From positions 1 through 10,251 of the forward strand of contig DATMND010000108.1 in NCBI GenBank assembly GCA_035569235.1: DNA of 10,251 bases, written 5' to 3'. The stretch is from JAMXLO01 sp035569235 (lineage in GTDB: Bacteria > Pseudomonadota > Alphaproteobacteria > Acetobacterales > Acetobacteraceae). This document shows, one piece after another, positions 1 through 6,388 of the stretch. Position 1 is the first letter of the stretch. Each line of letters opens with the position of its first letter. Made by a program: the position numbers and the translations under genes. Under the pieces are notes generated by a model. It worked only from the letters and a program-made list of their open reading frames with translations, was not told the origin of the DNA and searched no databases.

Positions 1-903
1 CACCGAGATGGGATTCGTCCTCCCGCCGGTGCGCATCCAGGACAACATGCAACTCGGCGCGGATGCCTACTCGATCCGGATCAAGGAGATCGAAGCCGGC
101 ATCGGTGTGTTGCGCCCCACCATGCTGCTGGCAATGGACCCCAAGGGGAACATGCCGGACGTGCCCGGCGAGCAGACGCACGAGCCGGCTTTTGGCCTGC
201 CAGCAATGTGGATCGATGCGGCCGCAAAGGAGGAAGCGCTGTTCCGCGGCTGCACGGTCGTCGATCCCCCAGCGTGCTGACCACTCACGTGACCGAGGTG
301 GTGCGCGAGAACATGGCGGAGCTGCTGTCCTATACCGAGACGCAGAAGCTGCTCGACGAACTGCCGCGCGAGCAGCAGAAACTGGTCGCGGATCTGATCC
401 CGTCGCAGATCACCACCGGGGGCGTGGAACGCGTGCTCCAGGCATTGCTCGCCGAACGGATTTCTATCCGGGATCTGGCGACGATCCTGGAGGCCGTCCA
501 GGAGGCCTGCGGCGGCGCGGGCCGTGCCATTCCCCTCATCGTCGCGCATGTGCGTGCGCGGCTGGCCCGCCAGATCAGCGACAGTCACACCGGCCCCGGC
601 GGCTACATCCCGCTGGTCACGTTGTCCCCCCAATGGGAGGCGGAATTCGCCGAGGCACTGACGGGCCCGGCGGAGGATCGCCAACTCGCGATGGCTCCCA
701 GCCGGTTGCAGGAGTTCATGGAACGGCTGCGCAACACTTTCGACACGGCGGGCGCTGCCGGCGAGGCGCCCGTGCTGCTGACATCCGGCGGCATCCGCAG
801 CCACGTGCGCGCCATTGTCGAACGCATTCGCCCGACGACGCCGGTACTGGCGCAAGCGGAGATCTACCCGCGGGCACGAATCCGTACGGTGGGGACGATC
901 TGA
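1..903 (+). pseudogene. flhA: Flagellar export gate protein FlhA, C-terminal part, interrupted by a frameshift
   Basis: This is the cytoplasmic domain of FlhA, the membrane protein of the flagellar type III export gate that docks substrate-chaperone complexes. The 5' end lies beyond the left edge. Frame 2 reads family-typical blocks (GFVLPPVRIQDN, IRIKEIEAG, FGLPAMWID, EEALFRG, TVVDPP) and stops at TGA 278-280. The conserved text resumes in frame 1 from about 271 (SVLTTHVTEVV, NMAELLSYTETQKLLDELP, QKLVADLIPSQI, LLAERISIRDL, RARLARQIS, DRQLAMAPSRLQEF, APVLLTS, VRAIVERIRP) and ends at TGA 901-903. One extra base in the C-run at 266-270 would restore VDPPSVLTTH at the length expected for the family, so a one-base deletion is the simplest reading. 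Both halves look fully conserved, so this is either a very recent mutation or a sequencing/assembly error. If real, the protein loses about 206 C-terminal residues and is probably non-functional. The identity is secure; the pseudogene status is not. Confidence 0.5.
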
Positions 904-919
904 TGGCCCACAGTGCACC

Positions 920-1822
920 ATGCGCCTGAAGCTCTACCGTTCCCGGGGCATGGCCGATGCGATGGCGCAGGTGCGCGCCGATCTGGGTGAAGACGCGCTG
1001 ATCCTCGCCACTCGCCGCGTTGGCGACGGTGTGGAAGTTACCGCCGCGCTTGAGCCGGATGAAGCCCCGCCACCGCCACTGCTGGCGCCACCCAATCCAG
1101 CCGTTCTGGCTGCGCTCGAATTCCACGCGGTGCCCGCTTGGCTGCGCGCGGACTTGGAGCACGGCGATCTCGAGGCAGCCCTGGCCGGAACGCTGCCGTT
1201 CGCGGCATTGCCTCTGGGCATGAACGAACGGCCCCTGCTGTTGATTGGCCCGCCAGGCGCCGGCAAGACCCTGACAGTGACCCGCCTCGCGACACGGCTG
1301 GTGATCGCCGGCGCCGCACCCATGGTGATAACCGCCGATGGCAAGCGCGCCGGTGCCACGGAGCAGCTTGCCGCGTTCACCAGACTGCTTGGCATCAACC
1401 TGATCGTCGCGTGTCATCCCGTCACACTTGGCCGAGCCCTCCTGCACCGAGAGCATGCGGCACCCGTGCTGATCGACACGCCAGGTTGCGATCCGTTCGA
1501 TCCGGCGCAGCTCGAAGAACTGACGGCGCTGGCCACGACGACCGACGCGGTCATCGTGCTGGTATTGCCAGGAGGCCTCGATCCCGCCGAGGCGGCCGAC
1601 CTGGCGGTCGCGTTTGGCGCGGCGGGCGCCAGCCTCCTGGTGGCGACACGGCTTGACCTGACGCGCCGCCTCGGCGGCATCCTGGCGGCGTCAGCCAGTG
1701 CGCGGCTGGCATTGACCGAAGCAGGCATCGGACCGGATGCCGCCGACGGGCTTCTGCCGATCACCCCGGGCTGGCTCGCCGCGCGCCTTCTCGCACTCCC
1801 GCGCATGGAACCCCGCAAATGA
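920..1822 (+). CDS. flhF: Flagellar biosynthesis GTPase FlhF (short form)
   Basis: FlhF is an SRP-family GTPase that recruits early flagellar components and sets the site of the flagellum, usually a pole; its partner is FlhG. The 300-residue protein opens with the family N-terminus (MRLKLYRSRGMADAMAQVR, then LGEDALILATRRV). A short Pro-rich linker follows at about residues 47-60. The G domain shows the P-loop GPPGAGKT (110-117), the ITADGKRAGATEQL block (137-150), where family members usually have DTYR, G3 as DTPG (186-189), and G4 as TRLD (243-246), where TKLD is usual. At 300 residues it is shorter than commonly known FlhF proteins (roughly 380 or more), the loss falling in the linker and helical region before the P-loop. 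ATG 920 is chosen because the family N-terminus begins there; the in-frame start at 815 would add non-homologous residues inside flhA. No strong ribosome binding site is seen. The start is 16 bases after the flhA stop and the end overlaps flhG by four bases, so coupled translation is likely. Confidence 0.93.
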   Translation: MRLKLYRSRGMADAMAQVRADLGEDALILATRRVGDGVEVTAALEPDEAPPPPLLAPPNPAVLAALEFHAVPAWLRADLEHGDLEAALAGTLPFAALPLGMNERPLLLIGPPGAGKTLTVTRLATRLVIAGAAPMVITADGKRAGATEQLAAFTRLLGINLIVACHPVTLGRALLHREHAAPVLIDTPGCDPFDPAQLEELTALATTTDAVIVLVLPGGLDPAEAADLAVAFGAAGASLLVATRLDLTRRLGGILAASASARLALTEAGIGPDAADGLLPITPGWLAARLLALPRMEPRK

Positions 1823-2565
1823 CCGTCGGCCGCATTGTTGCAGTCGCCTCCGGCAACGGAGGGGTCGGCAAAACCTGGTTCTCCATCACACTGGCGCACG
1901 CGCTGGCCCGCCAAGGACAGCGCGTGTTGCTGTTCGATGCGGACCTGGGCCTCGCCAATGTCGATATCCAGTTGGGCCTGACACCGAAGCAGGATTTGGG
2001 CGTCGTCGTCGCCGGCCGCGCCACCATGGCGGAAGCAACACTGCACCATGTGGGTGGCGGCTTCGACATCGTCGCAGGGCGGTCCGGTTCCGGCGCCCTG
2101 TCGGCACTCGAACCGGCCGCGCTGGAGCGCGTGCTGATCGCATTGGGCCAGGAAGCATTACGCTATGACGCTGTCCTGCTCGATCTCGGTGCCGGCATTG
2201 ACCGGTCCGTGCGTCGGATGTCGGCCTGGGCCGACACGCTGCTTGTCGTCGCCACTGACGAGCCCACCAGCCTGACCGACGCCTATGCCGTGCTGAAGCT
2301 GCACGCGGCTGACCGGCCGGACGGCGACGCCCGCGTGGTGGTCAATCTGGCGGCCACGCGCGCCGCGGGGGAGCGGACATTCGCCACATTGCAGCGCGCC
2401 TGCACCACATTCCTCGGCCGCTCGCCACGGCTTGCCGGCGTGATCCGGCGGGATGACCGCGTGCGCGACGCGATCCGGCGCCAGACGCTTATGCTCACGC
2501 GTCACCCGGCCTCGCCCGCCGCCGCGGACGTCGAGGCGGCCGCCTCGTCTCTGCTCGCCGCGTAA
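1819..2565 (+). CDS. flhG: Flagellar number regulator FlhG (MinD/ParA-like ATPase) with altered Walker A motif
   Basis: FlhG (FleN/YlxH) is a MinD-like ATPase that limits flagellar number and works with FlhF. The 248-residue protein has the deviant Walker A at 10-20, Walker A' FDADLGLANVD (39-49), the QLGLTP block, IVAGRSGSG (84-92), a Walker B-like VLLDLGAG (119-126) and the FlhG-typical ATDEPTSLTDAYAVLK (145-160). Two oddities are visible. Walker A reads SGNGGVGKT: the first, signature lysine (SGKGGVGKT in the family), which contacts the partner subunit's nucleotide in MinD/ParA dimers, is Asn13 (codon AAC), while the P-loop Lys18 is intact. The protein also starts directly at the first strand, without the N-terminal DQAxxLR segment that activates FlhF in several polar flagellates, and no start lies upstream in frame. 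ATG 1819 overlaps the flhF stop as ATGA. Family assignment is firm; the effect of the Lys-to-Asn change on dimerisation is inference. Confidence 0.93.
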   Translation: MTVGRIVAVASGNGGVGKTWFSITLAHALARQGQRVLLFDADLGLANVDIQLGLTPKQDLGVVVAGRATMAEATLHHVGGGFDIVAGRSGSGALSALEPAALERVLIALGQEALRYDAVLLDLGAGIDRSVRRMSAWADTLLVVATDEPTSLTDAYAVLKLHAADRPDGDARVVVNLAATRAAGERTFATLQRACTTFLGRSPRLAGVIRRDDRVRDAIRRQTLMLTRHPASPAAADVEAAASSLLAA

Positions 2566-2644
2566 CACTTTGTCGCGCAGACGACACACCATCGCGTCTG
2601 TATGACGCTTTGCCTAGGCCGCCTGCCGCCCCACATATCGGCGC

Positions 2645-2651
2645 GGAGGGG
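2645..2651 (+). promoter_or_regulatory. Ribosome binding site of the opgC gene
   Basis: GGAGGGG lies here, with the GGAGG core five bases before ATG 2655. It decides the start of the OpgC gene against an in-frame TTG at 2610, which would add 15 residues without family resemblance and has no such site before it. Confidence 0.7.
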
Positions 2652-2654
2652 TGC

Positions 2655-3809
2655 ATGCAGCTGATCCGCAGCAGCCGAAGTCGCGACCTGCGCGTGGACT
2701 TCTTCCGCGGCCTGGCCCTGTGGTGGATCTATACCGACCATATCCCCGGGGACGTGCTGGGCGATTACAGCCTGCGCAACTTCGCCATGTGTGACGCGAC
2801 CGAAATCTTCGTGCTGCTGGCCGGGTTCGGTGCCGGTCTGGCCTACGGTTCGGAGATGGACCGGCAAGGCTATCTGTATGCCGCTGCCGATGCATTGCGC
2901 CGCGCGTGGACCCTGTACATCGCCCACATCTTCCTTTTCGTCGTCTACACGGCCCAGGTCGCGTATTCGGCCGTCGCGCTTGATCGTGTCTTCTACCTGG
3001 AAGAGACGCGGCTCGACGTTCTGGCCGAAGCGCCCTATCGCGCACTGTTGGAGGCGCTGTTGCTGCGCTTTCAGCCCAGCCTGCTGAACATATTGCCGCT
3101 CTACGTGGTGTTGCTGCTGATCTTCGCCGCCGTCCTGCCATTGTTGCGCCGACCAGGAGTGCTGCTCGCGGCATCCGTGGCCGGGTACGCCCTGGTGCGG
3201 TTCACCGGGGTCAATCTGGAATCGTGGACTGGCGAAGGATGGTACTTCAATCCGCTCGCCTGGCAGCTGTTGTTCGTGATCGGCGCAATTCTGGCCTACG
3301 CACCGCCAAAGATGCCGCGACTGCACTGGCCGTTCGACCTGCTTTCCGTTCTGGTGCTCCTGTCGGGGATCGTCGTCATCTGGGTGATCGACATCCATCC
3401 GCCCATCCTGGCCCTGATGCCGGCTACAGTGATTCGCTTCATCATCACCGAGGACAAGACCGGCCTGCACCCGTTCCGATTGCTGTCCATCCTGTCGCTC
3501 GCCTGGCTGACAGTCCGGCTGGTCCCATTCGACGCGGGGTGGGTGCGCACCCGCCTCGCGGCACCACTGGTGCTGATCGGCCAAAACTCCCTGTCCGTAT
3601 TCTGCTCCGGCATCTTCTTCGGGTTCTTCGCCCGGTTGGGTCTCGAGGCAGACGACAGCGTGGCGATGCAGGTGGCGGTCAACGTGTTGGGTGCGCTCGC
3701 CATGCTCGCGGTCGGCGGGCTCGCGGCATGGTATCGCAGCAAGGGTCGTGCGCCCGCTTCCCGCCAATCGGTCAGCTTGCCCGCGGTCGCGAGGACTGAT
3801 ACCGGGTAA
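2655..3809 (+). CDS. opgC: OpgC-family membrane acyltransferase
   Basis: This 384-residue multi-pass inner-membrane protein matches the OpgC family, which transfers succinyl or similar acyl groups to osmoregulated periplasmic glucans. Family features: an N-terminal RDLRVDFFRGLALWWIYTDHIP block (10-31; His29 is the likely catalytic/conserved histidine of the acyltransferase-3-like fold), TEIFVLLAGFGAG (49-61), NILPLYVVLL (145-154), FNPLAWQLLFVIGA (198-211) and GQNSLSVFCSGIFFG (309-323). About ten hydrophobic segments span residues 14 to 360, and the tail is short and polar. ATG 2655 is preferred over TTG 2610 because of the strong GGAGG and because the family N-terminus starts there. It follows flhG by 89 bases and precedes an SGNH-type gene by six bases, suggesting a two-gene unit. 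The substrate cannot be read from sequence: no opgG/opgH glucan synthesis genes are in view, so another envelope glycan is possible. Confidence 0.88.
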   Translation: MQLIRSSRSRDLRVDFFRGLALWWIYTDHIPGDVLGDYSLRNFAMCDATEIFVLLAGFGAGLAYGSEMDRQGYLYAAADALRRAWTLYIAHIFLFVVYTAQVAYSAVALDRVFYLEETRLDVLAEAPYRALLEALLLRFQPSLLNILPLYVVLLLIFAAVLPLLRRPGVLLAASVAGYALVRFTGVNLESWTGEGWYFNPLAWQLLFVIGAILAYAPPKMPRLHWPFDLLSVLVLLSGIVVIWVIDIHPPILALMPATVIRFIITEDKTGLHPFRLLSILSLAWLTVRLVPFDAGWVRTRLAAPLVLIGQNSLSVFCSGIFFGFFARLGLEADDSVAMQVAVNVLGALAMLAVGGLAAWYRSKGRAPASRQSVSLPAVARTDTG

Positions 3810-3815
3810 AGCGGA

Positions 3816-4592
3816 ATGCTTCGGTTGGCCTCCTGTCTGCTCGCGAGTGCCCTCGTTGGGTTGCCGCTACCATCCGGAGCGGCCAGCGAGACGGGTGATG
3901 TCTGTGGTGCGCCCGCGGAATTCATCACCACCGCTGCCCCACTGGGGCAACTCGCGACGGCCATAGCTGCCGGAGGTCCGGTTGCGGTGCTGGCCGTCGG
4001 CTCGGCGACCACCGTCGGCTCGGTGAACACCATGGGCCTGAACACCAGCGGAACCCAGGGAGCGTCGTATCCATGGCACATGACCCGCGCGCTGGAGGCC
4101 GCGCTGCCGGGGGTAAAGTTTGCGCTCACGGTGCGCGGCGGACGCGGCATGACAGCCGAGCAGATGCTGCCTTTGCTGGATGAAGCGCTGAAGCACCAGC
4201 ATTACTCACTGGTGCTTTGGCAGACCGGTACGGTGGAAGCGGTCCGAGGGTTGCGTCCGGACGGCTTGCTGGAGGTACTGCACACCGGCGCGGAGCTCGT
4301 CCGCGATGCGGGGGGCGACCTTGTCCTGGTCGACCCTCAGTTCAGCCGGTTTCTGCGTGCCAACACCGATCTCGACCCCTACGAGAGCGTGTTGCAACAG
4401 GTCGCCACGATGCCTGGAGCGGCGATTTTCCATCGCTTCGATCTGATGCGCACGTGGGCCAATGATGGGCGGATCGACCTCGAGCACACGCAGAAGGCGG
4501 ACCGGGACAAGGCCCTGGATGAGTTGAACGAATGCCTGGGCAAGGCTCTCGCCCAGTTCGTGCTCAGCGGGGTTGATGTGGCGAAGAAGTAG
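3816..4592 (+). CDS. Secreted SGNH/GDSL-hydrolase-like protein
   Basis: A 258-residue exported protein. Residues 1-23 form a signal peptide (hydrophobic LASCLLASALVGLPL, likely cut after GAA), so it should act in the periplasm. The mature part looks like an SGNH/GDSL fold. Block I is VLAVGSATTVGS (58-69) with candidate nucleophile Ser63. Block II is probably VRGGRGMTAEQ (106-116). Block III is at VLWQTGTVEAV (133-143). A DxxH pair at Asp221-His224 (DLEH) could complete the catalytic site. The block III asparagine (normally GxND) is replaced, so the oxyanion hole differs from classic members. It begins six bases after the opgC stop with only a weak purine-rich site, implying coupled translation. 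SGNH domains are often fused to or encoded beside acyltransferase-3-type proteins, where they handle the acyl group outside the membrane. A joint role with OpgC in glycan acylation is inferred; an esterase acting on its own substrate is the alternative. Confidence 0.75.
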   Translation: MLRLASCLLASALVGLPLPSGAASETGDVCGAPAEFITTAAPLGQLATAIAAGGPVAVLAVGSATTVGSVNTMGLNTSGTQGASYPWHMTRALEAALPGVKFALTVRGGRGMTAEQMLPLLDEALKHQHYSLVLWQTGTVEAVRGLRPDGLLEVLHTGAELVRDAGGDLVLVDPQFSRFLRANTDLDPYESVLQQVATMPGAAIFHRFDLMRTWANDGRIDLEHTQKADRDKALDELNECLGKALAQFVLSGVDVAKK

Positions 4593-4720
4593 GTCATTGC
4601 CCGAGGCGCAATAAGTGCGTCGGTCAGCGGTGACATGTCATGTCGCTGTCGTGATCCCAGCACTCTATTCGTCATCCCCGCGAAAGCGGGGACCCAGTTG
4701 CGGCCGGGTGACGACAGTGA
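4593..4720. other. Convergent intergenic region with inverted repeats
   Basis: No gene is supported in these 128 bases between two converging operons. An imperfect hairpin lies just after the SGNH gene stop (4596-4612, ATTGC paired with GCAAT), with no T-run behind it. A perfect 10-base palindrome TGACATGTCA is at 4631-4640, flanked by CAGCG (4625-4629) and CGCTG (4644-4648), which could form an outer stem. The strongest structure is the nested palindrome at 4669-4714, listed separately. Transcription from both sides probably ends in this region, but no classic intrinsic terminator with a U-tract is visible. Confidence 0.6.
4669..4714. repeat. Nested palindromic (REP-like) dispersed repeat
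   Basis: The inner arms CCCCGC (4676-4681) and GCGGGG (4686-4691) enclose a GAAA tetraloop. The outer arms TCGTCA (4669-4674) and TGACGA (4709-4714) are also perfect inverted copies. The core, of the form GTCATCCCCGCGAAAGCGGGGACCCA, is recognised from general knowledge as a common dispersed element of many GC-rich proteobacteria, typically found between genes and at convergent junctions. Here it lies seven bases past the end of the minus-strand operon and could serve as a two-way transcript end or mRNA 3'-end stabiliser. Copy number in the genome cannot be seen from this window. Confidence 0.75.
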
Positions 4721-6388
4721 TCACGCCGCGTCCAGTGCAAGCCTGATGTACTTCGCCAGGTCCCCGCGACGATATGGCTTCAGCAGCAGCGGCACATCGG
4801 GGCGATCGCTCCCGGGACGGTGGACGTTCGCGTAACCCGACGTGACCAGAGCCTTCAGCCCACCCCTCAGATCGCGCGCCTTGCTGATCAGGTCGAAGCC
4901 ATTCATTCCGCCTGGCATGACGACATCGCTGAACAGCAGGTCGATCGGTGCGCCGTGCCGGATAATGTTCATCGCCGACGGTCCATCGGCCGCTGTCAGG
5001 ACACGGTAGCCCAGGTCGCTGATCGCGGTGACGGCGAGTTGCAGCACTTCGGGATTGTCCTCGACCACCAGTACCGTTTCGTTCCCGGTCGGTGGCGAGT
5101 TTGTTGGCACGCCCAGGCCGTTCGCCGCCGGCTTCACCATGTCGCAGCGCGGCAGATAGAGGCGAAACGTTGTGCCGGCGCCGCTCTTGGTATCGATGGT
5201 GACAGATCCGCCCGATTGCTTGATGAAGCCATAGACCTGACTAAGGCCGAGGCCGGTTCCCTTGCCCACCTCCTTGGTGGTGAAGAACGGCTCGAAAGCG
5301 CGTGCGGCGACGTCCTGATCCATGCCTGTGCCGGTATCGGTGACCCGGACCATGACATACGGGCCCGCGGTCAGTTCGGCGGACCGTCGCGCTTCCGCCG
5401 CGTCGATCATCACGTTGCTCGTGGCGATCTCCAGTATGCCGCTGGACGGCATGGCATCGCGGGCATTGACGACAAGATTGAGGATGGCTGCCTCGAACTG
5501 CGCCGGATCGATCCGGCACGACCACAATCCTGGTTCGAACGTCAGCTTCAGCGCGATCGCTTCGCCCAGCGCCCTGCGCAGGAATGGCTCGGACCCGACG
5601 ACAACCTCATCGAGCGCGACCACCTCGAGCTTCAACGTACTGCGCCGCGCGAACGCAAGGAGCTGCTGCGTGAGCTTGGTTGCGCGGTCGGTCGCCACCT
5701 CGGATGCATTCAAAAGGCGCATGAGCCTCGCGCGCGGCAACTCGCGATCACCCTCGAGCGCCGCGCGGATCACTTCCAGGCTGCCGACGATCACCGCAAG
5801 GAGATTGTTGAAGTCGTGCGCAATGCCGCCGGTCAACTGGCCGACCGCTTCTAGCTTCTGCGTATGCCACAGCACCTCCTCGGCTTTGCGGCGTTCGGCG
5901 CTTTCGAATTCCAGTTGTCGGTTGAGTTCGACCAACTGGCTCGTGCGCTGCGCAACCTGCGTCTCCAGACTGTCGTTCAGCCGGCGCAGCGCCTGCTCGG
6001 CGCCGCGCAAGCGCAGCAGAGCCTTCACCGTCGCCAGTAGTTCCTCGGTTTCAATCGGTTCCACCAGGAACCCATCGGCGCCACCTTCCAGCGCCAGCGC
6101 CCGGTCATGCGAACTGGTGATCGCAGCCGATGTCTGCAGCACGGCAACGCCGGGGAAGGCCGCCTTGATCTGCCGGCAGACCTCGACCCCATGAATGTCC
6201 GGCAGCCGCATATCGAGCAGAACCAGATCAGGTGACGCGGCCGTGCAATGCTCGATCGCCGCATGTCCGGTCGCCACCCTGTCGACGTGATAGCCGCTCC
6301 TGCGCAGCACATGCGCCTTCAGGTATCGGCCGCCCTCGTCGTCGTCGACAATCAGGATGCGGGTCGCCGCGTCGGTCATCTCGCCCAT
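4721..6388 (-). CDS. Hybrid histidine kinase: receiver - HisKA - ATPase - receiver
   Basis: A soluble 555-residue protein without membrane segments. Receiver 1 (about 10-125) has the acidic cluster Asp15-17, phosphoacceptor Asp59 (LVLLDMRLP) and TS at 86-87, but Glu110 (FLVEP) where most receivers have Lys. A coiled coil (about 130-175) leads to the dimerisation/phosphotransfer domain with His191 in GGIAHDFNNLL, then the ATPase domain: N-box LNLVVNARDAM (303-313), G1 DTGTGM (351-356), F-box FEPFFTT (365-371) and G2 GKGTGLGLSQVYG (375-387). Receiver 2 (about 437-553) is complete: Glu443/Asp444, Asp488 (SDVVMPGG), Thr516, Lys537 (LLKPY). It is the last gene of the stressosome-type operon and overlaps the preceding gene by 13 bases. 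ATG 6388 has GGAG nine bases upstream; ATG 6379, forming an ATGA overlap, is the alternative. Receiver 1 probably takes phosphate from the upstream kinase, linking the two in a relay (inference). No DNA-binding domain is present. Confidence 0.9.
   Translation of the reverse strand: MGEMTDAATRILIVDDDEGGRYLKAHVLRRSGYHVDRVATGHAAIEHCTAASPDLVLLDMRLPDIHGVEVCRQIKAAFPGVAVLQTSAAITSSHDRALALEGGADGFLVEPIETEELLATVKALLRLRGAEQALRRLNDSLETQVAQRTSQLVELNRQLEFESAERRKAEEVLWHTQKLEAVGQLTGGIAHDFNNLLAVIVGSLEVIRAALEGDRELPRARLMRLLNASEVATDRATKLTQQLLAFARRSTLKLEVVALDEVVVGSEPFLRRALGEAIALKLTFEPGLWSCRIDPAQFEAAILNLVVNARDAMPSSGILEIATSNVMIDAAEARRSAELTAGPYVMVRVTDTGTGMDQDVAARAFEPFFTTKEVGKGTGLGLSQVYGFIKQSGGSVTIDTKSGAGTTFRLYLPRCDMVKPAANGLGVPTNSPPTGNETVLVVEDNPEVLQLAVTAISDLGYRVLTAADGPSAMNIIRHGAPIDLLFSDVVMPGGMNGFDLISKARDLRGGLKALVTSGYANVHRPGSDRPDVPLLLKPYRRGDLAKYIRLALDAA

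Noticed and set aside
263..280. Programmed frameshifting in flhA
   Set aside because: No typical slippery heptamer with a downstream structure was recognised and the C-run is short; deletion or base-call error is simpler.
815..919. Upstream start for flhF
   Set aside because: It would add 35 Arg-rich residues overlapping flhA; the FlhF family N-terminus begins exactly at ATG 920.
63..929. Long open frames on both strands over flhA
   Set aside because: The FlhA text in the other two frames is strongly conserved; these are Arg/Gly-rich shadows, despite being longer than either flhA fragment.
2566..2654. Promoter or terminator between flhG and opgC
   Set aside because: Only a six-base inverted repeat (CAGACG 2578-2583 with CGTCTG 2595-2600) without a T-run is seen, and no convincing -35/-10 pair at proper spacing.
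2502..3767. A 421-codon minus-strand open frame opposite opgC
   Set aside because: It lies antisense to a clear OpgC gene, has low-complexity Gln/His/Gly-rich composition and no recognisable domain; high GC makes such shadows common.
4820..5854. A 344-codon plus-strand open frame opposite the terminal hybrid kinase
   Set aside because: The opposite strand encodes an unmistakable kinase-receiver protein; this frame shows no domain and is a shadow.
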